In this document: positions 34,587 through 45,957 of the stretch, piece by piece
Layout of the letters: every line of letters begins with the position of its first letter
Position numbering within the stretch: the stretch's first letter is position 1
DNA from: Sanguinoderma infundibulare
Taxonomy: Eukaryota > Basidiomycota > Agaricomycetes > Polyporales > Polyporaceae
Length of the DNA: 64,000 nucleotides
Direction: 5' to 3'
Assembly (NCBI GenBank): GCA_032821775.1
Contig: JAVLRN010000006.1
Location: forward strand, 3,286,001 to 3,350,000
Notes under the pieces: generated by a model
What the model was told of the DNA's origin: nothing
What the model saw: the letters and a program-made list of their open reading frames with translations, nothing else
The model's database searches: none
Program-made: the position numbers and the translations under genes

Positions 34587-34947
34587 TGTCGAGCATAGTG
34601 GGGATACCACTATGGGGGACAACTACACGCAGTAGTCACGCATACTTACCTGGCTAGAGAGGGAGAGAGGCTTGTAGAGACAAGTGAGGAGAAGAGCAGG
34701 AAGAGCTGTTACTATTAGGGCCAATGGGAGCCGTATATATACTACATGGAAGACTGTATTAGTAAGAACTATACAGTACCAGAATGCACTGCCGGTACAC
34801 TGGTATGTAGGCAGTGCATCACATGAAATGATCATGTGTGAGGCGGCTATACAGCGCCTGTGCTGATAGATGAGATATTGGGCTGTGCCGATATCTGTGT
34901 ACGCAGCTATGCCATGCAACACTGTGCATGGCTATGCGCGTTCAACA
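34587..34947 (-). repeat. 5' LTR of the Copia element
   Basis: 361 bases, 355 identical to the other LTR by eye. All six differences are transitions at CpG or former CpG positions. Confidence 0.95.
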
Positions 34948-36985
34948 CAGGGGAAATACTGTAGTGGCCTCTCGGATAGGTGTGTGCTCCCTGTAGTGCC
35001 ATGTAGAATCAATGGGGATATTTTATAGCACCATGCAGGACTGATGGGGAGATATGGTAGAGGACTACAATAGTCCCTGGGTGTATGGTAGTGTACGATG
35101 AATGCCTGTAGTTGCTGTATAGTGGCTCCCTGGCAGCCATTGCCCTGGTACTCGCCCATGGCCATGCAATGCACACAGAATTTAATAAATGTCAAAATCA
35201 TCAATTATGGTAGGCAGAGCAACAATACATCATAACATCTATTATGAAAGGAGAGAGCATGCGAGCACATGATTTATGGACCAGTGTGAGACCGCCACGA
35301 GACCAAGAGACTGAGACACTTGCAAATCGACAGCCAGAGCAAAAACAGGGAAGCAGGACAGAGAGAGCCACCAAGAGAGCAAGCAGACAGAATGGGCAGA
35401 GAGGAGGTCGTCGTGGAGGACCTGAACGGAGTGCGAGGTCAGCGAGATAAGGAAGGTTAGCTGGAGTGCGCACTCTACTCTGAATACATCTCATCCACAT
35501 CCTCGCGTGTGGTGTTCTGAGGGGGCTTGGTGTCTGCAGCCGGCTCATTCTCTTGGCGGGAATGCTTCATCGTGGGTTTGGGGGCTGCTGCCTCAGTGTC
35601 CAGCTCCTTGCACTTGATGCCGCCCACACTGCTCCTGGTTGCGCTGATACACTATCCCAGGGCCTGTGAACAGTCGGGACGACCGAGGGCTGAGGGAGGC
35701 GAGGTCGGAGCGACGTCGCCGGTGCGGAGGGCGAGTACAGTCTCGGGTTCCCTTTGGTCGCGATTGTAACCGGTGCCGAGGAGAAGAGAGGGGAAAGAGT
35801 GTGTAGTGCCGAAGGTCAAAAGTTGCGGTGAAAGTTGCGCGACGAGTCGCTGTCGCTGTCGCAAATCGGTCGATTGGTGGTTGCTGTCACAAGTCGCAAT
35901 TGCAGTCGCTAGCTACACCTGACAGAGGGTGATGTCGAGTCGCACTTGCTCATCAGAGAAATGAGAGGTAAAGGGTGGGGGTCCAAGATTGTCTGCCCAA
36001 ACGGCAACGAGTGGGGTTAAGTACATCGGTAACCGGTAGCTACACGCGACGCCCATAGCCTAGCCTGCCTCGCAGTGGCGAGCGATCACAAAACCAGCAT
36101 CGGAAACCCTCCGGAACTCCAGCGATCGGCACGCGACTGCAACCAGATTGGGCAACCACTGTCGGCTTGTCTTGGCGGGTTGCGATCGCTGTCGTGCAGT
36201 TGTGCGACTCATCGGTTTCTGGTTGTCGCAACCTGTACCTGCTGCATAAGTAACCTTTCGTGAGGGACAATCTGCAACCAGTCGCGCGACGCAACAGAGA
36301 GAGCAACTGTGTGACTTAACTTGTGGCCTGCTGCTGTGCGACTGTAGGGACAGTCGGGGACAGGCCGAGTCGCGACACTGATCGTGACCGAATACTTTTG
36401 GTACCCTTTGACGGCCTAGTCTTGGTGCGGCGGCATCGCACATACCCGGCTTCTTCGGCTCTCATCGGTACTGGACCCGGTTAGCAGGCCGGGCCGCCAC
36501 CACGTGTGTCCAAATCGCGCAGCCCAGAGATGCCAATGAGCTGGCAGCCGCCGAGACGTCGGTCGAGTCACCTCAGTTGTCCGAATGGAGCAATTGCGTC
36601 GGGCTCCGCGGTCGGAAGCGTCGGGTGCGCATCACCTCCCCCTCACTGGGATCTCGACCGTCCTCGGTTGCTGTGAGGAAGCTGCGTGGTACTGGTGCCG
36701 TTGCCGCACGATCTTCTCTTCTCGGCCACTTGACAGACGGCGATCCTCACTAGACGCGCTTCTCGTGCTTCTCGACGAAAACGGTAACCCTTCGACCCGT
36801 TGCACGACAAAAGACTGCCCCGAACTGGTGATCCTGCGACTCCAGGCATGCGATGGGGGTAGGCCCGGGATGCTGGCGCTGCCATTGCACGTCACATAAG
36901 AGCCGTCGCCTGGTGGGTCTTCGTCTGTGCTCCCCTCCAACCTCGCCCCTCGGTTCTTCTTCCTCTCCTCGTCTCACCATCTCCC
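34948..36985. other. 2-kb region without recognised gene
   Basis: AT-richer at 34950-35250, then GC-richer. From about 35830 on, the pentamer GTCGC and its variants recur many times (for example around 35840-35900 and 36290-36380). Frames at 35201-35548 (minus) and 36585-36899 (plus) have no motif. It may contain an unrecognised LTR or the promoter of the ORF at 36986. Confidence 0.45.
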
Positions 36986-39239
36986 ATGTCCGACCCCAAA
37001 GGCAAGTCCTGCGCCACCGGCGACGACACCACCCAGGTCACGTGCGACGGCACCAAAGCCAACCTCGACATCCTCCTCGACTACTTGGACGGGAACCCCC
37101 CAGAGACCGACGACGACCGCGAGGCGGGACTCCAAAACGCGTCGAACAACCTGGTATGTCGTCTGTCGCTGTGTCCCTCCCTGTTCAGGCTGACCTCATT
37201 TTCTCGTCGCAGGACGCTTGGCTCGGTGCAGGAGTGGACGCCGATGCAGTCGCTGCCGTCGCCGACTGTGTTGTCTTGTCGTTCGCAGACTGGTTCAGCT
37301 CGGTCACGCACGCGTGGCCGTCCTGGCTCAGCCCCATCCTCCGGGAGGGATACCTGTGCCTGGCTGCCCGTCAGATTGCCGATGCCCAACGCATCGCCCG
37401 GAAGGCTGACGTGATGGCCAAGGCGCGCGAGCGCGCCACCAAAAGGGCCGCCTGCCAGGCCGCTCTTCCTCCCATGCCTGATGTCCTCGCTGGCGTCGCC
37501 GCCCCTCCTCCTCCTCCGTCCTCTGCTGCCAAGTCGCAGCACCCTTCCACCGCCGGAGCCGTCACCACATCTTCCCAGCACTCCTCCGCCGCTGTCGCTG
37601 CGACTCTTGCTCCGGTGTCGTCCGCATCGCACTCAGATGCTGTCGCTGCCGACGCCGTCGCCGGCCAGGCTCCCGAGTCGCCGCCCGCTGAGTCACCGCC
37701 TGCCGAGTCGCCACCGCCCTGCATTCGCCCTCGCATTCACCGCAAGCACGGCCTGGTGGATTGCAGCTCCATGGAGTTGGCCAAAGTCGCCGGGGAGAAG
37801 GCTGCACCACCCAAGAAGACACGCTGCGATCCAGAGGTCGCTGTTGCCGTCATCGCACCGCCCGCGCTGGCACACCCTGCCCCCATCGAGCTCGGTTCCT
37901 CCGAAGACGAACCCCGTCAGCCCGAGATCCCCAAAGTTGAACTGGGGAAGCGGAAGTCGGCAGCCGACACGCAACCGCAGCCCGCATCGCCTCCTCGCCC
38001 AGACCCTGCGCTGTCGGCAGTAAGTGACTTGTCACTGCTCTTTCCCCCTTTGTCGCTGCTGATCGCTGTCGCAGTGCAACCGCTGCTCTGGCTACGCCCG
38101 GATCGAGTGCATCCTCCGGCGTGGGGAGGTCTGGTGCGAAAAATGTCGCAAGGGCAAGAAGGGCTGTGAGTACGACTTGCAGCGGTACAGCGAGTGGTTT
38201 GACGACTCCAAGTTCAAGCACGGTAAGTCGCCCAGCCCCTCCTATCGCTGTGACCGCTGACCTTGTTCCAGGTTGCATGGCCGTCCGCCTGTTGCTCCAC
38301 CAAGTCAAGCGGGGCAATGCAAAGGGGTGGGAGCTCACCGCTGATGGCTCCATCATTGCGGTCGCTCCTCCGGACATCGAGGGCCCGGCCGTCACCGACC
38401 CTCCCCCCAAGGCTCCAAAACCCTGCAAGGCCAAGAAGCCGGTGCCTGCTGTCGCTGACCCTCCTCCTGCCGCAGGTCCTTCCACGTGTTGTGCTGCAGC
38501 GGTCCCTGGGCCTGTTGCTGGTGCTGCGACCTGTCGCGCCGGCGACGCTCTCCCTCCCGTCATCAGCCCCGAGACACGTCGCATCCTCGACGCTCGTGTG
38601 CCTGTTGCAGTCCCTTCCTCGCACATTGCCCACGCTCCTCCCCCCACTGCTGGTCCTTTGTCTCGCCCTGCCGTGCCGATCCCCGCCCATCCTCCTCGGC
38701 CGACCTATGCCACGGGCTTCTGCATCCCCACACCGACTATGTGCCTCCGTCGCCAACTTGCCAGGGAGGGCTTCCCTCTCCTCGCGTCCTCTGCCAACCG
38801 ACACGTCGCTGGCCTCGGCGGCGCGACTGCTGGACTGGGTGCCGACGACCTTGCCGGTGCTGGTCTGTTGGAGGACCAGCAGACGTACATCCGTGCCCTC
38901 CGAGCGGAGAATGCCTTCGTCGCGGGTTGCATTGAGGTCCTGCTGGAGCTCCAGCAGTACCTGCATGAGCTAGAGCTCATTGCAACTGGGAAGGAGTGGG
39001 GCGCCGACGACTACGAGGCCGACGACTATGACGAGTGCGAGTGCGAGCCCACTAGTCGGGGGGGCGATGACAACAACGACGATGACGCGTCATACATCCC
39101 GTCGGAGGACGAGCAGGGGCCGGTCGTCCAAGCACCTGTCGCGCAGGGGCCCGTCACAGAGGCGCCAGTTGCAGAGGAGCCTGTTGCTGAGCTGTCGGAA
39201 GGCCAGGAGGACGCATTGAATGGCAAAGGGGACGAGTAG
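36986..39239 (+). CDS. Hypothetical protein with a Zn2Cys6-like cysteine cluster, probably element-associated
   Basis: Four exons join cleanly: 36986-37153, 37213-38019, 38075-38222, 38272-39239. The product is about 730 residues: an N-terminal MSDPKGKSCATGDD region; an Ala/Pro-rich stretch; a cysteine cluster CX2CX7CX8CX2CX6C beginning CNRCSGYARIEC and ending CRKGKKGCEY; a Pro/Ala-rich middle; a helical region (LEDQQTYIRALRAENAFVAG, LLELQQYLHELELI); and an acidic tail with VAQGPV-like repeats. The spacing is close to a fungal Zn2Cys6 cluster but one residue longer in the first loop. It could be a DNA-binding regulator or a nucleic-acid-binding Gag-like protein. It converges on the Gypsy-like pol and shares its GTCGC-rich composition, so it may belong to the same mobile element. 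Function unknown. Confidence 0.65.
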
Positions 39240-39366
39240 GTGGAGTCCAGTCGCGCCGTGGTCGCACCACGTCGGACACTGATTTTCTTCCCAGTTTTCT
39301 TTCTTGGACTTGCATGTGTATGTAGGTGCACTCTCTTCCCGTCTCGTCGCTAGTTTTCTTGCTGTA

Positions 39367-39492
39367 TGTCGTATGTCGCCATCGCTATCTCGGTCGCAGT
39401 ATCGCAGTCGCTATCGCAGTGTCGCAGTCGTTATCGCAGTGTTGCAATCGCTGGTCGCAGTTGTCTTCGCTATCTTGTCGCCTGTAGCTTAT
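39367..39492. repeat. Degenerate short tandem repeat rich in TCGCAGT
   Basis: About 125 bases made of 8-10-base variants of (A/G)TCGCAGT(C), just downstream of the cysteine-rich ORF and upstream (on the plus strand) of the Gypsy pol end. Confidence 0.75.
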
Positions 39493-39773
39493 ATCTGTCA
39501 ATAATAATATCTCTCCTTTGGTTCTAGACACGTGAATGACAAAAGTATTTCCCCAAGGGAAAGGCTCAGCATGGAATCCTTCATCGCCAAAAAACCCTCG
39601 CCATCGCGACAAAGCCACGATGGAAAATCGGTCGCAAAGGTGCGTCCGAGGTTGCAAAGAATATAAACGAGAGACTATGAAGTGGCGATTGGGGGGGGTA
39701 TGCGAAAGATGAAAAGAGCGCAATATGGAAGATATGGAAGCGGATCACAAATGAAAACAGATACTCAGCTCGA

Positions 39774-42700
39774 CTAGTCCATGTCGCCCACCCCGTCGCT
39801 GCTGTTCGGCGGTATTGCATCGCCAGTCGGACGATTGTCCTCGACACCCGCGTCGTCGGCGTTCTTCATGTCCTCGAACCGCTTTTGCGAGATGTCGAGG
39901 AGCTCGTTGGCAATGCCGATTGATTGTCGTGCGAGGTAGGGGAGGAGTCGGAAGGCTGCGACTGGTCGGTGAAAGACCGTCCCATTGAGTTCGCAGATGA
40001 CATACGCTCCCCCGCAGTTGCGGGTGAGGACGACAAGCGGCCCAAGGTATCGTGGTTGCATCTTGCAGTTGAGGGCCTTCTCGATCTGCGTGTGTCGGAG
40101 GAGGACAAGGTCGCCGCGTTTGAAGTCGAAGTCGCAGATGGTTGTCGCGTGGTCATGCTCGAACTTGTACGCTGCTCGAAGTCGCACTCGGTAGACATCG
40201 GACTGGAGGTCAGCAATCTGGTCTTGCCGCTTCTGGAGCGCTGTCACGCGCTGCATGATGAGATCAGTCGTCGACAGGATCGAGTCGGGCAGTGGGAGCA
40301 GATAGGTTGCTTCTCCGATGTCGAATGGCAGGATCAGATGACAACCTGTAGCTGCGAAGTACGGTGAGCAGCCCATGCGACGTCGCGTAGTTACTCTTTC
40401 TGCCCAGAAGGCGAAATGAGCGACTTGCGACCACTTGGTCTCGTCGCCATCGGCGGCCTTGAACAGAACCTGTTGCACGTCGAAGTGGGGTCACTCGACG
40501 ATGCCGTTCGCCCGCAAGTTGTAGCCGCTGATTCAGATATGTCGGAGGTGATACTTGCGCGCAAGGTAGCCAGCCGCTTTGACAAAAGCCGCGCCGTTGT
40601 CGGTGACGATCTCTGCGAGGCCACCCCAGCGACAGATGACGTCTTGGAACAGCCAGTCGCCGAGGGTCTTCTCGGTCTCGACACAGAGCATGTGCCACTC
40701 CGGGTAGTGCGAGATCGCGCAGCACGCCTGGACGATGTACTTGAAGCCACTGGAGGCGGGCATGTGCATGGTGTCAATGTGGACTCGTGCAAACAGTGGT
40801 GCGGGTGTCGCGACCGTCGGCAGAATGAGGACCTGTCGCATCTGTCTTGTCTGGCAGAGATGGCAAGTGCGAACATACCAAGTGACGTCCTCATGAAGGG
40901 ATGGCCACCAGAATCGCTCTGCGATGAACTGCAACATTGCATAATTGCCGTGATGACCTATGTCATCGTGCGCCTGTCGGAGGATCGTGAGTCGCTGGCC
41001 GAGGCCGACTACGAGCTTGTGTGTGCTGTGTGAGTCCTTTCGCCACAGTTGGTCGCCGTCGACGAAGTGCTGCTGGCAGTACTTGATAAACTGTGCGTAC
41101 ACCTTGTCGGAGATGTCGCTCGGTTGTCGGAGGTCGCAGAGCCACCTCTTGACCTTGTTGAGTTGCTCGTTCGCTTGCCGAGTGAGGTCAGAAGTCGGAA
41201 TGTCGCTCGACGTGGTTGCAGTGTCGCTTGTCGGTTCCTGGTCGGTCGGTCCCTCCCCCTCACTGAGATCCCGACCGTCCCTGGTCGGAGACGCGATCGT
41301 GAAAAGTTGCAGGGGAGAGGCACGTTGTCGCGGTCGTGTGGGCAGCATCTGGTGCAGGAAGCCGTGGACTTTGTCGATCCAGTCCTCGAAGCCGTTGTCG
41401 TCGTCGTGTGGCTCGTCGCCTGGTTGTGATGGTCGCTGCAACAACCTGTCGGGTCCGTGCGACATTCCAGGGATGTGCACTAGAGTGAAGTGGAACGTCA
41501 GTATCGTGACGATCCAACGGTTAATGCTAGCGCTCGGAGAAATGTCAGGGTTCTGGAGCATGCCCTGAATGTATCACGCGTCGACCTCGACGACAAGGTT
41601 TCGAACACCGATCAAGTAGACCTTGAGGTTCCGCAGGGCACGATAGAGGCCGTAGATCTCGAGCTTCGGTTGCGAGAATTGCACCTCCCTGTCGTTGAGC
41701 GTTATTGATCCGAAGCGACTGTAGTACCGCTTGCGCGGGTCATCGATGTCGCACTGGCAAAGGTGGAAGCCGACTGCGATGTAGGAGGTGTCGACGGCGA
41801 GGATGACGGCTGCGCCCGACTCGTAGTCGATCGCGCAGAGCGCTGGCGACTCGATGACCGCCTTCTTGAGGTCCTCCTGCGCACGGAGTTGCTCGTCGCC
41901 GAACTCGAAGGGGATGTCCTTCCGCGTGAGCTTCACAAGTGGCCAGGCACGCTTCGCAAAGTTTCGAATGAAAAGTCGCAGGATGCTGACCGTGCCTATG
42001 AACGCACAGATCTCCGATATGTTCCCGCACGGTCCCCAGTTGACGATGAGGGCGACGCGCGACTGTTCGGGTTGTTGCCTGATCGGGGTGCATTGCTGGC
42101 CGATGACAATGTTCTCGATGTCGATGGGCATCGACTTCGGCCCAGAGTAGGTGCCGCCGGCGTGGCTCATGCGTGTGACGATGCAATTCTGGTTGTCGAA
42201 GTGCTCCTTGACGAAGCGACGAACGCCAGGGTTGCGCGGGATGGTCTCGTACTTGCCGTCACGGTTGCAATAGTCGGATTTCGGTCCCTTGCCGGGGACG
42301 TCGTCGATATACGGTACTGTCCACTCCGGGATCTCGGGCTGCAAGATGTAAGTGACATCGTTGTGAAAGATAGGTACTGAGTTACACCACCCCATCGGGA
42401 GGGTGCAGTGTTGCAACGCACTGAACGGAGTCTGGAAGGTCGTGAGGTCGCGCGACGACTTTGTGATCAGTCGCTCGTCGTAGCCAACGTAGAGGTCGTA
42501 CATCGAGCCGCACGGTCACCCGCTGAACTGCTCGGCGAGATAGTCGGGCATCGGAGTTACACCCGAGTGCGCGATTGTGACCTTGTTGAGTGGCTCGAGG
42601 CTGTGGACGATGCACGGCTTCCTGTCCTTCTTCGCAACGCAGAACCAGCGACCGCAATACGACGAATTCGACGGCTTGTACACGCCGGCGGCGATCTTGC

Positions 42701-43601
42701 GCTTGATGATGTCGCAGACCTCCTTGTAGAGACCCGGCAGGATTGGGATGTTCTTCTGGACCCACGGCATGTGTGGTACGACCGGAAAATCGACTGGTGG
42801 GAAGAACTCAGGTTTGAAGCAGCCGCGCTCCTCGTCGGTCCATGCGAACACCTCGTTGTGGACGCACATGAAGTAGTGGAGGAGCTTGCGCTCTTCAGGC
42901 CAGAGAAAGTTGGGTCGCAGCTTCTTGTCGAGGGCCTCCATGCATTCGCGGGTGTAGCAACCGGTCGGGACAAAGTCAGGGGGATGATCGGGGAGGATCG
43001 GCATGTTTGCGAGCGGGTCGCCGGTGATGTTGCGCACAACGCGAAACTGTTCGGGGCACGAGCCTAGGACAGGTTGCACCTTGCACGCGACCGGTTTGTA
43101 CTTCTTCTTGGTGATGAGGCCTTTTGTAACAGGGTCGTGCATGGTGAGGAAAACGCTCGCGGGGGTATCTTGCGATCGCGGCGCGAAGTAGCCGTGACCG
43201 TTTTTGGTCGGAAACGAGAATATGAAAGAAGGTGAGGAAGAACAGGGGCGCATAAAGGAGAGAGAGAGAGCGATGTTGAGTGAGGGAGACGGAGGAGGAA
43301 CTGGAGATGCAAGGAGAGAGAAAGAGTCCGAGGTCGCAGTGGTCGGCGGTGTTGCCGGTGTCGTTGCGCTTGTCGCACGACATTTTTCGCTAGTAGTTGT
43401 GAGATTAGTTGAGAAATAGACGGCTGCACGATCGTGTAGTTGATCGCAGGCCGATAAATAGAGAGCTGGGATAGGAATAGAGTCGTCAGCGATGCAGGTA
43501 TATGCAGAGATAATGGGGCCCCCTGGTGTGTCGTCGATGATGAGGGCATAGTCGCCGTCGGGTGCCCCGTCCTCAAACGGATTCGGAGCACTTGCTGTCA
43601 A
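39774..43601 (-). pseudogene. Gypsy-like Pol: RT, RNase H, integrase, with four in-frame TGA stops
   Basis: A single frame extends over about 1,275 codons with TGA at 42516, 41574, 40533 and 40491. Reverse transcriptase: FCVAKKDRKPCIVHSLEPLN, FQTPFSALQHCTLPMGWCNS, YIDDVPGKGP active site. RNase H-like: DTSYIAVGFHLCQCD, EVQFSQPKLEIYGLYRAL. Integrase: zinc-binding H2C2 (HDDIGHHGNYAML, CHLCQTRQMRQ), core HIDTMHMPASSGFKYIVQ, EIVTDNGAAFVKA, and GPLVVLTRNCGGAYVICELNG in the C-terminal part. At all four stops an Arg (CGA) is the expected residue (for example HI-R-ISGYN, VE-R-PHFDV). There is no frameshift in this stretch, so damage is by point mutation only. Confidence 0.92.
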
Positions 43602-44304
43602 TGCGAAACCGAAAGGTCGGCTGTCCTTGCGGTCGCGTCGGGATGGTCACGACTTGTCGCGTGTTCGGGCATTCGAGCGTGATCATCTGGTCTTCATTGT
43701 TGAAGTTCTTGATGACGCTCCACATCAGGACATCGAAGGGGCGACCGAGGAGCAAGTCATAGGGTGCATTGCGAATGACGTGAACCTGTAGGTAAAGTGT
43801 AATACCGCCGACGAGGAAGGGCACATTGCAAACAATACCTAGCGACGGGTCGACCGCACCGTTCGCTGACTGCATATACAGCTGCACTGTCGGGTCGTAG
43901 GAGAGCACTGCATGGTGGCAGAGGCCCTCGGAGATCAAGACGATTTGCGCACCGCCATCCAAGGTTCCCTCGACGTCGATCTTACCATCGAGACAACCGA
44001 CGATCGAGCAAAGTGCATACGACTCCTTTGCGACCACGAGCAGCTGCAGCTCTTGGCCGGGGCCAAGTCGCGAGAGGTAGATGTCGTACAGGTCAGGGAC
44101 TACCAGTGCACCCGGCTCTAGAGGTTCGCTGTGACAGGACCGTGCAGTTGCAAGTTTGTCGTTGCTGGTCGCATCGGCGAAGGTGACTGTGCGTGGCTCG
44201 GTTGGTACACGCTTTGGGGTGATTGCCTCGCAGAACTTGGCACGCACGTCGGGAGCGATGCAGAGGAGCTCCTCGACAGAGAGCGTGATCGCTGGTGTCT
44301 TCAT
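43573..44304 (-). CDS. Retropepsin-like domain of the Gypsy-like element
   Basis: 243 residues. Starts MKTPAITLSVEELLCIAPDV, a sequence type found in Agaricomycete Gypsy polyproteins just before the protease. It then shows VEGTLDGGAQIVLISEGLCH, where DGGA stands in place of the usual D-S/T-G protease motif, and PYDLLLGRPFDVL, the usual ILGRPF signature. It overlaps the Pol frame by 29 bases in a different frame; a frameshift would be needed to make a fusion. Upstream Gag is missing: a stop lies close before the ATG in the same frame. Confidence 0.75.
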   Translation of the reverse strand: MKTPAITLSVEELLCIAPDVRAKFCEAITPKRVPTEPRTVTFADATSNDKLATARSCHSEPLEPGALVVPDLYDIYLSRLGPGQELQLLVVAKESYALCSIVGCLDGKIDVEGTLDGGAQIVLISEGLCHHAVLSYDPTVQLYMQSANGAVDPSLGIVCNVPFLVGGITLYLQVHVIRNAPYDLLLGRPFDVLMWSVIKNFNNEDQMITLECPNTRQVVTIPTRPQGQPTFRFRIDSKCSESV

Positions 44305-44500
44305 CGTGTGCGAAGTAGTGCTACTTTATCTCTAATCCTTCCCTACAGTAGTGCTAATTTATCCCTAATCCTTCCTAATGGTTGCTAATGCAGAACTACA
44401 GGTTCAGTATCTCAGAGATTTGCTTGGCTGCTTGTGCACACCACATAGAAGATAGACATGAAAGTGTATATTGAGCATAACTAATACACATATGCTGTAG

Positions 44501-45957
44501 CTACTGGTGATGGAGTACATAACAGCCGCATTCAGGATCACCTGGAGAAGTATCAGAATATGTACAGGCTGGCAGACACAGCAAACTCACATCAGAACTA
44601 CAGGAGGCAAGGCAGAGCCACCCCTTCTCTCCCCCACCAACCACAGTGAGGTAAATCACATTGATGGACAATCTGGCCAGCACAACAGCAGATGCACTGT
44701 GAGTGGGTTCGCAGAGTGTCAGCATGCATGGAAAGAGGTGCCACACAAAGAGCAGGGTGAGAAGCACATTGACAGACCTGTGTGGCGAAAACCTTGAGAA
44801 CCAACCCCAGAAGGCACGAGAGCCGAGGCGAGGAGATGTGAGGAGATCCTTCTGAGTGTTGGGGGCAAGAAGCAGGCTGTGTGGAGGTTGAGGAGATGGT
44901 GAGGAAGCAGAAGCACAGGCGGCAGCGGAGACAGCAGGCAGCGGAGCAGGCGGTGGGAGGATGGGGGTGTTAGGACGGCCATGACTGTCAAGAAGCGCCT
45001 TCTTGAGGGCATCAATCCCCTGGTGCAGGGCCACGTTTTCAGTCTTCATGCTGCCGAGTTCGGTGCGGATTGCATCGATCAGCCAGTCGCATTCTGCGAT
45101 ATTGCCCTCAAGCATGGAGAGGTACTCTAGAACATGATGTCAGCCACTGAACTCTAAATTCGCAGCGTACCAGGACAAAGACGGGGACAAGAGCATTTTT
45201 GCCAACAGTGCCTCTGGACAGAAACCATTCATGGCACATATCATCAAACCCCGGTCCCAGTTTCAACATACGCGCATGTCGCATAGCACCAGCTCGAGAG
45301 CACGCCAGTGAAACAGGGCAACAGAGAGAGAGAAATGCACCCTTGCGATGGACGTGGAAGTTGCACGTGCTAATCTTGTTGCAGAGCTGCCATTTCTCCT
45401 TGGAGGACATCTTTTTGTCCTCCTCAGGCAACAGCCGCCAGTCGTCGGGGTTGCTCGAGGTTGTGGTGAGCATGTTGGCAGGCAACCCCTTCTTTTCGAT
45501 GCCAGCAGTGCACTTGATGATGCCGCCATTGTGGACAGTGTCCTTGTGGTTGGCCTTGCCCTTGCCACCAACCTTGATGGCAGGGAAGATGTGGTCCTCG
45601 GGGATCGTTTGGAGGTTGTCATCATTGCCTTCTTCCTCTTCATCAAAGTCACTTGCCACCTTGGAGGCTGCACGGGTGTGCATGAGCTGGGGATCGATGC
45701 TGGGAGAGTCCACTGAGGCAGAGCCAGAGCCAGAGCTGGAAACTGAGGACTCGGGGCTGGACATGGAGGCATAGGATGTGAGGAAGTCATAGCGAGAGGG
45801 GACAAGCAAGCTATGGTCAGTGGGGGTGCCAACTGGCATGGAGGAGGAGAGCTGGCCATGGGCATTGAGACAGGCCTGGATGAGGTCCTGGCCTTCTAGT
45901 TGGGTGATGAGGGGCTGGCACTTTGCGGTGAAGGTGTAGATGAGACTGGTCTCGGAC
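44501..45957 (-). CDS. Hypothetical multi-exon protein with predicted coiled coil
   Basis: Not recognised as a known family. From the ATG at 45957 (MSETSLIYTFTAKCQ) one frame encodes an acidic, Ser-rich N-terminus (DEEEEGNDDNLQ), then GGKGKANHKDTVHNGGIIKC, DDWRLLPEEDKKMSSKEKWQ and CNFHVHRK. Likely introns follow: one near 45290-45340, and one near 45122-45170 joining GKNALVPVFVL to YLSMLEGNIAECDW. The next part (IDAIRTELGSMKTENVALHQ, GIDALKKALLDS) looks like a coiled coil. The end at 44501 is uncertain; the last about 100 codons read like non-coding sequence. It lies among repeats and may itself be repetitive or decayed. Confidence 0.45.

Larger units (their letters stand above)
28392..34947 (-). 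mobile_element. Ty1/Copia LTR retrotransposon, full length, inactivated
   Basis: A 6,556-base element with two 361-base LTRs, both TG...CA. Element orientation is minus: 5' LTR at the right, then primer-binding site, Gag, protease/integrase, reverse transcriptase, RNase H, polypurine tract, 3' LTR. The order integrase before RT is diagnostic of Copia. The flanks give a 5-base candidate target-site duplication with one mismatch (CGGGG left, CAGGG right); the mismatch is a CpG transition. The LTRs differ at six positions only, so insertion is fairly recent. Confidence 0.95.
39774..44304 (-). mobile_element. Gypsy-like (Ty3 order) retroelement remnant
   Basis: Order on the minus strand is protease-like, reverse transcriptase, RNase H, integrase, which is the Ty3/Gypsy order. 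No LTRs, primer site or Gag could be found at either side by eye, and the coding region starts at the protease-like part, so the 5' end seems lost. The limits given are those of the coding region. Confidence 0.85.

Noticed and set aside
37850..38966. Minus-strand frames of 250-265 codons opposite the cysteine-cluster ORF
   Set aside because: The plus strand has clean introns and a cysteine cluster; the minus frames are low-complexity shadows.
28803..44304. Reassigned TGA codon (TGA read as Arg or Trp) as the reason for stops in both retroelements
   Set aside because: Host genes in the window use TGA as a true stop (ARP2, RPC25, the carrier and the MFS gene), and CpG decay explains the stops better.
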